Source of the DNA: Turritopsis dohrnii
Taxonomy: Eukaryota > Cnidaria > Hydrozoa > Anthoathecata > Oceaniidae
Direction: 5' to 3'
NCBI GenBank assembly: GCA_027922465.2
Contig: BQMF02000798.1
Span: 1-64,000 of the forward strand
DNA length: 64,000 nucleotides
Shown: positions 39,836 through 50,989 of the stretch, in pieces
How the letters are laid out: every line of letters starts with the position of its first letter
Position numbering within the stretch: position 1 is the stretch's first letter
The notes under the pieces: model-generated
Database searches by the model: none
Told to the model about the DNA's origin: nothing
What the model saw: only the letters and a program-made list of their open reading frames with translations
Program-made: the position numbers and the translations under genes

Positions 39836-42080
39836 GGATAATGTAAGCATTAAAAACAATAAGTTTAAAATAGCAGAAGCTTTTCGGTTAAACAACCATC
39901 GTCAGTGCTACATAAAATGTATAAAATTCTTACAAAAATGCTTAAGTATAGACTAAAGAAAAAATGTAAAATCTCTTGATAAATGTACATAAAAGAGTGA
40001 ATATATGAGTAAAAGACTATTTGAAAAAACGTAATTATCATGTTACACCGTTTTTGAATAAAATTAATTTCTTTGATTCTATTTGTTCATTTAGTTTTGG
40101 ACGTTTTAAGGCGATAATTGATGCTTCTAAACTCTTTCTTTGTCTGTAATGAATTGGGGCTGATAATAGTACTTTCCATACAAAAACGTGATTGGCGTTA
40201 TGAAGTGAATGTTTGGCTGGTTCGGAATCTTTAGTTACGTTATCATGTTCTTTCCAACGAGTCAGCGCATTTCGTTTGGTTTCGCCGATGTATGATGTGT
40301 TGCAAGAGGTGCAGGTACCTTCATAAATTACACACGATGGATATGGGTTCTTATCCTTGATTCTGAAGAGAGTTCTAACTTTCCTCGTGATCCATTTTAT
40401 TTTGATGTCATACTTGTATTTCGTAAATTCGTTAAATTTGTAGATGAAGCGTTTTGAGGATTTTTCGTTGTCTGGGCAATAAGGAATTTCTAACAAGACT
40501 GTTTCTTTTGGTATTTCAAAGAATTTCAGCGGAATGATCATGTCATCTTCCATTCTTTCTGTATTCTTTTGGTTGAATTGATTTATCACACTCATAATGA
40601 ATCTATAAGGGTAATCAGCATTGGTGTACTTTTGTTTTATGAGTGAAACTTCTTTATTGAAGTCGGACGATATTCGTTCAGAACGATGTAAATCGCCATT
40701 TATGGTGTTTCTCTTATATCTTTTTGGTATTTTGGAAGACCAATGGATAGGTAATTTCGTATCTTTTCGATAAACTTCAGTTGAGTAGACACCATTTACT
40801 TCCACTAATTTTGTGTCTAAAAACTTTGTTGGGTTGACTTCTAGTGTAAATTTCATATTTGTATGGTAGTTGTTAAGCAACTCAAATAATTTATCTGGTT
40901 TATTTCTGGATCTCCTGTTAATAATGTCGTCAACGAATCTTTTATAGAATACTGGTTGTGTGGGTTTCACTACATCTTCTTCTAACTTTGTCATGTATAT
41001 ATCTGAAAGTATAACGGATAGGGGACCACCCATCGTACAGCCATCGATTTGTTTGTAGTATTTCGATTGGAAAATAAATGTATTTTCTGTTGTAAGTTTT
41101 AACAGTAGTCGTTTAAATATAAGTTTGCTACAAATTTTTGGTAATTTATGTTCATTATAAATCTTCTTGACGATATAATCGATGGTTTCTTGTATGGGTA
41201 TATTTGTAAATAACGATTCCACATCGTATGAAACGTATTCTTCATCATCATTGAGTGGTTGTTGATCTTTAATCAAGTCGGCGAAGTCTTGAGTATTCTT
41301 GATTATGTAGTTGTTATGATCACATAAAGGTTTTAAGTAATTTCCAATCACTTGTGCAGCTTTATAGGTATAAGTACCTGTTTGTGCGATTATTGGTCTG
41401 AATTTAATGTTCTCTTTTGTTATATCATTTATAGATTCAAACTTGTGGGTTTTTGCTGTTGCATATATTCTTGCTGGCTGGTTGGATTCGGGTTGCATTT
41501 TATCATAATGTTCGAATTTTTTGAAATTCCGGTAGATGAAGTCTTGAAATTGTTGTAACTCTTTTAATGTTTTGTCTTCTGCAGTAGAGTAGACACCGTT
41601 TTGGATGCCTTCATCAATCATCATTTGTATTTTGTTGACGTAGTCAATTTTGTCCATAATTACTACTGATGAGTCTTTATCTCCGGATAATACAACCAAG
41701 TTTTCATCTTTTATAATTCTTTCTAGTTTTTTAAAAGTGTAATCTTTTGAATTGTATACATTCTTTGTGAAAATGTCTGTGTAGGCACGCAAAAACTCAT
41801 GGAAATTTTCTTTTTGGTCATTGTCTACGAATTTTGTTGTCCTGTCTGCGATCGTTTCTAAATTAGCTGCCAAATATTTCTTGATATTCTTGTTTTTATC
41901 CACAAAACTAAAGTCTAAACCAAATTTTAGTTGGGATAGTTCATCTGTTGTTATTTCGGTGTTAGAAAGGTTTATGACTGGTACTGAGTATTTACTTGGT
42001 GTTGTGTTACGATCATTAATAAGAAAATTGAGCTTTTTGTTTTTGGTTTTGAAAGATTCTATACGTTCATATGATAATGA
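39836..42080 (-). mobile_element. Penelope-like element, left copy of the palindrome
   Basis: Minus-strand PLE from a 5' truncation at about 42080 to its 3' end at 39836 (TTGGATAATGTAAGC). Positions 39836-41962 are repeated as an almost identical inverted copy at 42081-46869. The left copy has 118 bases of extra 5' sequence (41963-42080), which forms the spacer of the palindrome. Confidence 0.9.
40038..42080 (-). CDS. PLE polyprotein: reverse transcriptase + GIY-YIG endonuclease (left)
   Basis: An uninterrupted frame of about 680 codons. N-terminal helices precede the RT: KTHKFESIND, then DVESLFTNIP, then GCTMGGPLSVILSDIYM, then YKRFVDD (catalytic VDD) and KFLDTKLVEV. After a linker comes the GIY-YIG nuclease with the PLE-type Cys motif: VIYEGTCTSCNTSYIGETKR and RWKEHDN. 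The formal ORF starts upstream at 42221 but the first 47 codons are antisense of the opposite copy; the natural start is lost by 5' truncation. Both catalytic modules are intact, so the sequence is young. It belongs to a PLE family different from that at 18-21 kb. Confidence 0.9.
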   Translation of the reverse strand, partial: SLSYERIESFKTKNKKLNFLINDRNTTPSKYSVPVINLSNTEITTDELSQLKFGLDFSFVDKNKNIKKYLAANLETIADRTTKFVDNDQKENFHEFLRAYTDIFTKNVYNSKDYTFKKLERIIKDENLVVLSGDKDSSVVIMDKIDYVNKIQMMIDEGIQNGVYSTAEDKTLKELQQFQDFIYRNFKKFEHYDKMQPESNQPARIYATAKTHKFESINDITKENIKFRPIIAQTGTYTYKAAQVIGNYLKPLCDHNNYIIKNTQDFADLIKDQQPLNDDEEYVSYDVESLFTNIPIQETIDYIVKKIYNEHKLPKICSKLIFKRLLLKLTTENTFIFQSKYYKQIDGCTMGGPLSVILSDIYMTKLEEDVVKPTQPVFYKRFVDDIINRRSRNKPDKLFELLNNYHTNMKFTLEVNPTKFLDTKLVEVNGVYSTEVYRKDTKLPIHWSSKIPKRYKRNTINGDLHRSERISSDFNKEVSLIKQKYTNADYPYRFIMSVINQFNQKNTERMEDDMIIPLKFFEIPKETVLLEIPYCPDNEKSSKRFIYKFNEFTKYKYDIKIKWITRKVRTLFRIKDKNPYPSCVIYEGTCTSCNTSYIGETKRNALTRWKEHDNVTKDSEPAKHSLHNANHVFVWKVLLSAPIHYRQRKSLEASIIALKRPKLNEQIESKKLILFKNGVT

Positions 42081-44000
42081 CACCGAAATAACAACAGATG
42101 AACTATCCCAACTAAAATTTGGCTTAGACTTTAGTTTTGTGGATAAAAACAAGAATATCAAGAAATATTTGGCAGCTAATTTAGAAACGATCGCAGACAG
42201 GACAACAAAATTCGTAGACAATGACCAAAAAGAAAATTTCCATGAGTTTTTGCGTGCCTACACAGACATTTTCACAAAGAATGTATACAATTCAAAAGAT
42301 TACACTTTTAAAAAACTAGAAAGAATTATAAAAGATGAAAACTTGGTTGTATTATCCGGAGATAAAGACTCATCAGTAGTAATTATGGACAAAATTGACT
42401 ACGTCAACAAAATACAAATGATGATTGATGAAGGCATCCAAAACGGTGTCTACTCTACTGCAGAAGACAAAACATTAAAAGAGTTACAACAATTTCAAGA
42501 CTTCATCTACCGGAATTTCAAAAAATTCGAACATTATGATAAAATGCAACCCGAATCCAACCAGCCAGCAAGAATATATGCAACAGCAAAAACCCACAAG
42601 TTTGAATCTATAAATGATATAACAAAAGAGAACATTAAATTCAGACCAATAATCGCACAAACAGGTACTTATACCTATAAAGCTGCACAAGTGATTGGAA
42701 ATTACTTAAAACCTTTATGTGATCATAACAACTACATAATCAAGAATACTCAAGACTTCGCCGACTTGATTAAAGATCAACAACCACTCAATGATGATGA
42801 AGAATACGTTTCATACGATGTGGAATCGTTATTTACAAATATACCCATACAAGAAACCATCGATTATATCGTCAAGAAGATTTATAATGAACATAAATTA
42901 CCAAAAATTTGTAGCAAACTTATATTTAAACGACTACTGTTAAAACTTACAACAGAAAATACATTTATTTTCCAATCGAAATACTACAAACAAATCGATG
43001 GCTGTACGATGGGTGGTCCCCTATCCGTTATACTTTCAGATATATACATGACAAAGTTAGAAGAAGATGTAGTGAAACCCACACAACCAGTATTCTATAA
43101 AAGATTCGTTGACGACATTATTAACAGGAGATCCAGAAATAAACCAGATAAATTATTTGAGTTGCTTAACAACTACCATACAAATATGAAATTTACACTA
43201 GAAGTCAACCCAACAAAGTTTTTAGACACAAAATTAGTGGAAGTAAATGGTGTCTACTCAACTGAAGTTTATCGAAAAGATACGAAATTACCTATCCATT
43301 GGTCTTCCAAAATACCAAAAAGATATAAGAGAAACACCATAAATGGCGATTTACATCGTTCTGAACGAATATCGTCCGACTTCAATAAAGAAGTTTCACT
43401 CATAAAACAAAAGTACACCAATGCTGATTACCCTTATAGATTCATTATGAGTGTGATAAATCAATTCAACCAAAAGAATACAGAAAGAATGGAAGATGAC
43501 ATGATCATTCCGCTGAAATTCTTTGAAATACCAAAAGAAACAGTCTTGTTAGAAATTCCTTATTGCCCAGACAACGAAAAATCCTCAAAACGCTTCATCT
43601 ACAAATTTAACGAATTTACGAAATACAAGTATGACATCAAAATAAAATGGATCACGAGGAAAGTTAGAACTCTCTTCAGAATCAAGGATAAGAACCCATA
43701 TCCATCGTGTGTAATTTATGAAGGTACCTGCACCTCTTGCAACACATCATACATCGGCGAAACCAAACGAAATGCGCTGACTCGTTGGAAAGAACATGAT
43801 AACGTAACTAAAGATTCCGAACCAGCCAAACATTCACTTCATAACGCCAATCACGTTTTTGTATGGAAAGTACTATTATCAGCCCCAATTCATTACAGAC
43901 AAAGAAAGAGTTTAGAAGCATCAATTATCGCCTTAAAACGTCCAAAACTAAATGAACAAATAGAATCAAAGAAATTAATTTTATTCAAAAACGGTGTAAC
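42081..44000 (+). CDS. PLE polyprotein: RT + GIY-YIG (right copy)
   Basis: Same protein as the left copy, identical in the stretches I compared, beginning at TEITTDELSQ and ending at the hAT insertion just before the natural stop. The formal ORF runs on to 44061 into the inserted element, adding a spurious tail (RGGSRVRQLRQ). The 5' part is truncated relative to the left copy. The 3' untranslated part resumes after the insertion at 46658. Confidence 0.9.
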
Positions 44001-44339
44001 CAGGGGCGGATCCAGGGTTAGGCAACTTAGGCAAACGCCTAACCCAAAATCAGTTAAATAATGTTTTTCATAAAATTGTATGAAAAAGGTATTGTATTAC
44101 AATAATCAGAAAATAATCGAAAATATCAAGAGATTCCCGCATATCCAATCCGCCCGATCCTTTCTTTCCCAAATAATAGGGGATTATTATTCTCCCCGGC
44201 GGCGAGGCGCGGCGCGCGCCATGATGTTAAAAATTAATGTTTTTTACAGCTTGAGTTTATAGGTAGTGATCTCTGCCCCGAAAACGACTTCTCATAGTCA
44301 CATTGACAACACAGACTAGTGCCTAACGCTCACCTTAGG

Positions 44340-44512
44340 CGAAGAAAATTTGCCTAAGGAGCCCCGGGTTTACACACTTTAATGAATGAACTGGAAGAAA
44401 ATTTGCCTAAGGAGCCATGGGTTTACACACTTTAAATGAATGAACCAGAAGAAAATTTGCCTAAGGTACAACCACGGGTTTACACACTTTATTGAATGAA
44501 TGGTCACCAAAT
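44340..44512. repeat. Three tandem copies of about 57 bp in the hAT-like element
   Basis: Each copy reads GAAGAAAATTTGCCTAAGG, then a variable GGAGCC or TACAACCA, then CGGGTTTACACACTTTA and ATGAATGAA. Confidence 0.85.
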
Positions 44513-45250
44513 CTGCACAAAACGACCGTGGGACCTTCGAATTAGACTCAGTTCAACATGGATTCGCTAGAAAACATCGTTGCAGCTTTTGATAGCAATA
44601 ATGAAAATTCACTTTAATACATCTGTTGAAAACTGACTTCAAAATCTAGGAAAAGCATTTTTTTCGAGTTATGTCTCTTCTTTTGCTTTTGCGAAATGAA
44701 AACATTGTGGCTGCTTTAAAGCAAGTGTTTTATTATTTTATGTAATATAAATGGATTATTAGCACCATAATTCGTTGACAGTTAATTATTAGCTCAGCTA
44801 TGTATAATAAGTTTGTTTGTGTCAACTGAACCGAAGCCTATTCTTTATTGATTAATGATGTATATAAATATTTTTGGTATCTGTTTCTGTTAACCAAAAA
44901 TGCATCTGTAAATGTTATGGAGTTACGTTTGAATGATTGAGTTTATAATACACAAAGTCATTGTTATTTTTCTGAGTTGTTTTGCGTAGGCAGCTGCATG
45001 GTTTTTTTAGCACCAGTATCTCTACTTGGTAACTTATTTCTACAATTTTTCTTGGTTCGAGATGACTGTCTGGTTTTGAATTAAGGAACTTTAAAAGGAT
45101 CCTGTGTCCAAAATGATATGAACCAATATGATAGAGATCAAAAAGACTCTTGTTAGTATTACTTACTTCCAGTTTCTGAGATATGTATATATTTAATTTT
45201 CGAAATCTTACATTCACTTTATGCAATGCATATTTTATGATGTTATATAA

Positions 45251-45415
45251 CAGTGGTGGATCTAGAGGTATGTCAAAATTTGTGTAGGAGAGCTTTAACA
45301 TAATTTGTGAATTCAATTTACATTACCAATGGGATTATTTGGACGCTTTTCTTTTATGGTTAGATTGCTAACACTCTCCTACACAAATTTCGACATACCT
45401 CTAGATCCGCCACTT
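45251..45415. mobile_element. 165-bp MITE nested in the hAT-like element
   Basis: Long terminal repeats CAGTGGTGGATCTAGAGGTATGTC and GACATACCTCTAGATCCGCCACTT, with TATAA on both sides. Short CAGTGGTGG ends and a 5-bp duplication resemble its host element, so the two are probably related hAT5-like families. Confidence 0.8.
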
Positions 45416-46869
45416 TATAATAAGATAGGATATAGGTTAAACTTCTCATCGAAAGTTATCATTAATACTATATCTTTTTAATTTACTATAGAGAGAAAGG
45501 GCTTTCACTTTGAGTGAGTGATAAGAAAATGAAGTTATAATATATTGAGAGTTTATACACATAAACAAAGAACAGAAATCTTATTCTTATACATAATTAT
45601 ACATCATAATTATGTATTGTATGATTTTATGATTTTTAAATCAAAATATCTGCCCAAGGAAACAGAATTTCCAAAAACTAAGACTTCTGAAACAACTTTG
45701 TGCATTCTATCATCCCTTGAAATATCATTTTGGATGCAGGAACACTTAAACATCTTGGAGTTATTCTTTCATTTTGTCTTCTTTTGAAAAAGGTAATTTA
45801 CATAATGTTTTAGTTTGACTTCTTGTTTCCTATGCTACATTAAATTCTGGAAAAAATGTTGTAGCTCTTATTTAAGATGAAGCAGACATAATTTATCTGT
45901 TGTTGCGTAGTTTTATAGGTTCTAGGACTTGTCTCAGGGATTTCTGGAAACACCATCTTTTACTATATTGTGGTTGACATTAATAACCATGGATCATTTT
46001 TAGGGTAGGGTATACTATTTGATTTGATGAGCGCCTAATGCAAAAATCTGTTTTTATTTTGCTGCCGGATAATGATCAAGGAGCTTGTCTCTAATTTTGA
46101 TTTTGGTCATTTTACAATAGACTATTTCTTAATATAATTTCTTTTCTTTTCTTTCTATCTGACCATCTTGACCAGTACATAGATGAAATATCATGTATTT
46201 ATCTGAGTGCTCCAATCTATCATGGTATAGGTGATTGAAAATTTATTTATTTGATTCATTACAAGTATGTTTTCATTTGATGGATTCTTCCTGTTCATGT
46301 ACAAGCAATCAAGAAAATGAAGAAGATAACAGATGAAGTAATTTATTGGTTATTTACTTAACCTCCAATCTGGCAGAAAATATTATTTTGGCCTACATAA
46401 AGTAGTTCAATACATTCCGTTCATACTCAATTAGTTTTCTTTTGTTTATTTCCCTTATTCCATTAGTGCAACAATATAGGCTTGCATTATAACACTCCTT
46501 ACGTTAGGACGAATGAATTCGAGTTAATATTTTTTACATTTCGAAAAGTATGTATTAGATTGGGCGTAAACTGGCGTAAATTTCATCGATTGCGCCCTTA
46601 TGTGTGTTTGGCAAAAAAAATTTGCCTAACCCTTAAAAAATCCTAGATCCGCCCCTGGTAACATGATAATTACGTTTTTTCAAATAGTCTTTTACTCATA
46701 TATTCACTCTTTTATGTACATTTATCAAGAGATTTTACATTTTTTCTTTAGTCTATACTTAAGCATTTTTGTAAGAATTTTATACATTTTATGTAGCACT
46801 GACGATGGTTGTTTAACCGAAAAGCTTCTGCTATTTTAAACTTATTGTTTTTAATGCTTACATTATCCA

Positions 46870-47762
46870 AGATGTGTCTCCTTTCATTCTTTCAGATGTG
46901 TACATGATTTTCCTTGTTTTATTTTTTTGGGAATTTAATTATACTTTTATTGTATGTATCTGTTTGAGTGAAGAATAAATACTACTACTACTACTAGCAC
47001 TGCTACTACTCATATAACTTTGAGCTAAGTGCCCAAATAGTAACCTCTCACTTTTTATACTGTAATTGTTTCATCAAACATTTTTCTCATGGTTATCAAT
47101 GTACACACAATAATTGGCAAAAATTACGCAACTTTGGGGAAATATATAGTCGCATTTTTGCGAATCTTGTTTTGATATTACGATGCGATGCATCTTGATG
47201 ATATGGATGCTGAAAGTTTTTTCATCATAGGATAGTTTTACTTGTTATGAAACCTTCATTTTCTTCTTTCTCGAGCATATTTCCCCAAAACACAATCATT
47301 TCCTCTCTAAGAAGTCTTCTAACGATTAACATTAGGTATAAACAGGAAAATATCCTTAAAATTCTTCTTTAAAGTTTCTTACGAAGCTACTCTACAACTT
47401 CTACAAAACATCGAAATCGGTTCACGTGTCGCACGTAAATATTTTAAGGACTAGTTAATAAAACTTTTAAAGATTGAAATGGAAATATAAAACTTCCAAA
47501 ATAACTTCCAAAAGTAGTAAAAGGTTATAAAAGAATAAGAATTTGATGAAATAATATTAAAAATACCATTTTATGCATATGTTTAGCATGGAGTGCTGGT
47601 CTGTCATTATCTATTCTGAATAAACAAATGATCCGAAATGGAAACTTCCGAAATGGAAACTGACTTTCCGAAAACGGATTGTCTTAATAAAAAAAAGGAG
47701 AAAATTTGCCAACACTTCGCCTAGGTCGTGAAGCTACAGAGCCCCTTGCGGGGCAATTAAAA
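46870..47762. other. Spacer, no gene seen
   Basis: Contains a TAC/TACT microsatellite near 46980-47010. The end of this stretch has a GCCCCTTGCGGGGC hairpin (47741-47754). No gene is supported. Confidence 0.45.
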
Positions 47763-48110
47763 ACGTATAGCAGATAAAATTTTCCGAGTTATTAACTCGG
47801 GAATATTTTATTAGAATAAAATTTCCGAGTGAGTAACTCGGGAAAAATAAAACAAAATAAAATTTCCGAGTTAGTTACTCGGGAAAAATAAAGCAAAATA
47901 AAATTCTCGAGTTAGTAACTCAGAAAAAATAAAACAAAATAAAATTTCCGAGTTAGTAACTCGAGAAAAATTAAAACTTAAAAATTTCCGAGTTAGTAAC
48001 TCGGTTTGTGACGTCATAATGCGTAACTCGGTTTTGTAACTCGGTTTTGTAACTCGGGAATTCCGAACCTCAATTTGACCGGGAATTATGTAAAATAACT
48101 GGTTAATATG
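47763..48110 (-). repeat. Palindromic-motif element, copy B
   Basis: Reverse-oriented copy of the 30841-31930 element: five palindromes of the CCGAGTTANTAACTCGG type separated by AAAATAAAACAAAATAAAA-like spacers, then TGACGTCATAATGCGTAACTCGG. Confidence 0.75.
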
Positions 48111-50353
48111 CATAATCCCCGAATTTATCACAATCCCCGTAACATATATATTCATAACTCTTTTTTGAAAAAAAAAACTCACTCAAACTTGTTCTAATTT
48201 ACCGCCTTTGAATTTATTTTCGTCCAATTATTAACGCGTGATCGGATATTCAAAACTTCGTAATTTATTTTAAACCAATTTCCTACGCGTGCCAGCCAAA
48301 ATAATTATTTTTACCTGCGCGTTATTTTAGGTAAATTACGGTAGATTTCAAAAAATTTGAAAAACAAACGAGAGAAATTTTTATCAGATTTCACGAATAA
48401 TCATGTTATTTCTAGTTAATCACGTGGTCGGTTGAAATTTGTATGAAGCATTTCTTGTCAATTCAACTAATATTTATGGTTGTTTTCTGTGTGGATCTCA
48501 AAACATTTAAAGATACTTCTATCAATAGAGCAGCATTTTGCCTCGTTTTGCACTTGAATATTGATGACGTTTTGCATCATTCACATGATACGTATCTCAG
48601 AGAAAATCGGAAGAAAGATTATGCCGCAACTGTGAACTAAGAGCTGCAGTGATGTGATTTCTTTAATCATAAAGGCATTATCTGTCCCAATTATTCACTA
48701 AGCGCGAAGAAAATCTAATTTTTTGTTATTTATTAAATGGCTGCTAAGTGATTGACTCGAAATTAAATTCTCTACGGTTAGTAAAATATTTTTTTTTTTT
48801 TTCACTAAATTCGATAGGAAATCATAACACGACATATATATATCATCGGCGAATGAAAGTGAATGAAAAATTTCGACAAAGATATAGTGGAAATAATCTA
48901 CAAAAAAAAAGATTTATCATAGCGTATATAATGATATGTAGTAAATAGTGTGCTCTTCCAGCTCAAATGAAACGTTCGATCTTCTATGCGCATTTCCAAT
49001 TTACCATCGCCTTCTAAAATATGTTCAGTGATTGAAAATAAGCACAAAGAGTAAAATATTCAGTTATTCATCATCATTATGCAGAATTTCCTAGAAGGAA
49101 TATCAATAAGTATGTTGGCCTTTGTATTTGTTTATCACTAGACAAGGTTTTAAAATAATCTCAAAGTGATACTCACGCTCGGTTATCTCTTCTGATTCTT
49201 AAGATTTCTTCCAATAAATCTTGAACAGCATCTATTATCACAATGGAGAAATCATCAGTAGTACACCTGTTTCTTGTCTCAAAAATGTTCTTCAAAATAT
49301 ATAACAATTTTGTGAAAAATTTTTAAACTTTGAATTTTCTGTCCTCGAATATTATGAAACGTCGACCGAGGATAAGCGACATCCATCTTAAAAGAATAAC
49401 CCGTGTCACGCAGTTAGTTAGCTTAGCCGCACGTTTCCATTAACATGGCAATATTGGATTAAAGGAGAAATAAACTCATTGGATTACCAATTGTATACTA
49501 TCTTGAAGATTTTGAATCTCAAAAAAATCATTTTTCTTTCCCGAAATATTGTGACTTAAATTTTTTTTATCAGATTTTTAAGGAGGAATTGGTGGCATAC
49601 CTGTAAATAACTTAGGCAATACACTTTTCCCGAGATTATATTCCGTAACATGAAAACGAGATTGGATGTACTAACTTTAAAATTATCAGTGTTACCGAAG
49701 GAACTACAACAAAAATCTCTCTTTTGTTACACGATAGCGAAGCAAACACAGACATTATAGTTGAACATATGAAGTGCGTTTAAGATCTAACATCTATTCC
49801 TTTGTTTACTATAAAAGAAATTGAAAAACATCGCATAAAATGTGGGAAACAGAAAATATTGAAGGTACAGCTTCAGGATTCAACTTTTTATACCTCTTCC
49901 AACTGCCACTCATGTAATTTAGTTTTAAAGTGAAACTCGCAAACAGCAATATTTGCTTTAATTTCAACATTATCCCCAGCACCTTTTCTTCTGTAGAGGT
50001 TAATCCGAAGTTTCTACAAGTTTCTCATTGTCATACTTCGGAAATTATCACTGTTGTAAAATCTCCTATTGCATTCTAGAATGCAAGATTTGATACCCTT
50101 TCCACCTCAGTCAGCTTTTGGGGGTCTTAGGGGTCTGTTACACGTAAAATTTCATCCCGGGGTGAGGTTCACCCCGGGCCAAGTTCAACCCTATGTCTTA
50201 AGAAAACTCTATAAGTGTATACATGTTGTGAGCGGGGTGAAATTTAGGATCCCTTTTTTGAAGATTGCAGAAGTGAGTAAAGCGCGCTGTTATCGCTCAT
50301 AAAAAATATCAAAATGTTTTGATTTCAAAAAAGAGGGATAAATTATTTTTCAC
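48111..50353. other. Gene-poor stretch with one exon-like segment
   Basis: Mostly AT-rich. A minus-strand frame at about 49177-49330 (FSIVIIDAVQDLLEEILRIRRDN) ends at a GTGAGT donor and looks coding, but its acceptor and partner exons are not found. A GC-rich patch at about 50128-50190 has GGGGTGA..TCACCCC inverted repeats. Confidence 0.35.
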
Positions 50354-50926
50354 CATTTTTTTCATTTCTCCAATCATCTTTCTTACACCAATAACCAACG
50401 GGACATATCGAATCGGCAGGGCTGTCAATATGCGCTTCATCTATATGGAATTAACGGAGCTATATCTTTTTACACATATATCAGATTTTACACATCCATC
50501 AGATTTTAGCGATTTTAACATCATTCCCTAGTATTTTGAGTATCCTCTCAAAGTTGCTGACAAGTTATCTCTCACCATTATTTTCATTTCTCCCATCATC
50601 CTTCTTACACCAATAACCAACGGGACATATCGAATCGTCAGGGCTATCAATATGCGCTTCATCTGTATAATAAACAGAAATTTCGTGGAAAGCTGAAAAA
50701 TTCTACAGCCCATATTATTATCCTTTTTGCGTTTGTCATAATGATCCCTTTTCTGTGTTTGCCATGATTTTATTACATGAAAAACAATGACCTACAAGGC
50801 TGCTCAACTAAAAATACACCAAAACATGAAATTTGGATATTTACCATTCACTTTTTCATAACTGTTGGCAGCCATCACTGCTGTTACCAGAACATACAGA
50901 CACAATAGTCCCATAACAGTTTTCAT
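50354..50926 (-). CDS. Small secreted Cys-loop peptide gene with duplicated exon
   Basis: Exon 1 (50845-50926) encodes a signal peptide (MGLLCLYVLVTAVMAA) and the start of the mature peptide, and ends at a GTAAAT donor in phase 1. An 87-base segment follows twice, at 50576-50662 and 50354-50440. Each copy starts after a TACAG or ATAG acceptor, keeps phase 1, and encodes an acidic stretch followed by SICPVGYWCKKDD. If a copy is not spliced at its 3' end, an in-frame TAA follows within a few codons, so the two copies may be alternative last exons. The C-x5-C ring followed by Lys-Lys suggests a processed cyclic peptide (inference). No family is recognised. TATAAAAG lies at 50968-50975. Confidence 0.55.
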
Positions 50927-50967
50927 CTTGCTAAAGTCACTGAATGTTGATACGATTCAAGTTATTG

Positions 50968-50975
50968 CTTTTATA
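50968..50975 (-). promoter_or_regulatory. TATA box of the Cys-loop peptide gene
   Basis: On the minus strand TATAAAAG, 42 bases before the start codon; the same box precedes the other secreted-peptide gene at 22455. Confidence 0.55.
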
Positions 50976-50989
50976 TGTTCTTTTTGCTA

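Larger units (their letters stand above)
44001..46657. mobile_element. hAT-like element inserted in the right PLE arm
   Basis: Termini CAGGGGCGGATCCAGG and CCTAGATCCGCCCCTG, flanked by GTAAC at 43996-44000 and 46658-46662. The empty site is preserved in the left arm (GTGTAACATGATAATT). CAGGGGCG termini fit hAT; a 5-bp rather than 8-bp duplication fits the hAT5 type. Inside are GTTAGGCAA and TTTGCCTAAC sub-terminal repeats. No intact transposase is found. Confidence 0.85.

Noticed and set aside
40038..42221. The formal 727-aa frame including its first 47 codons as a native PLE N-terminus
   Set aside because: Those codons are the antisense of the opposite arm; the natural 5' end is missing, so only the part from about 42080 is PLE sequence.
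44915..45316. 133-aa minus-strand frame in the hAT-like element
   Set aside because: It runs through the nested 165-bp MITE and has no transposase motif.
48443..48640. 65-aa frame with a signal-peptide-like start (MKHFLSIQLIFMVVFCVD)
   Set aside because: No TATA box, no splice sites and no repeat or homology support; hydrophobic starts are common in AT-rich DNA.
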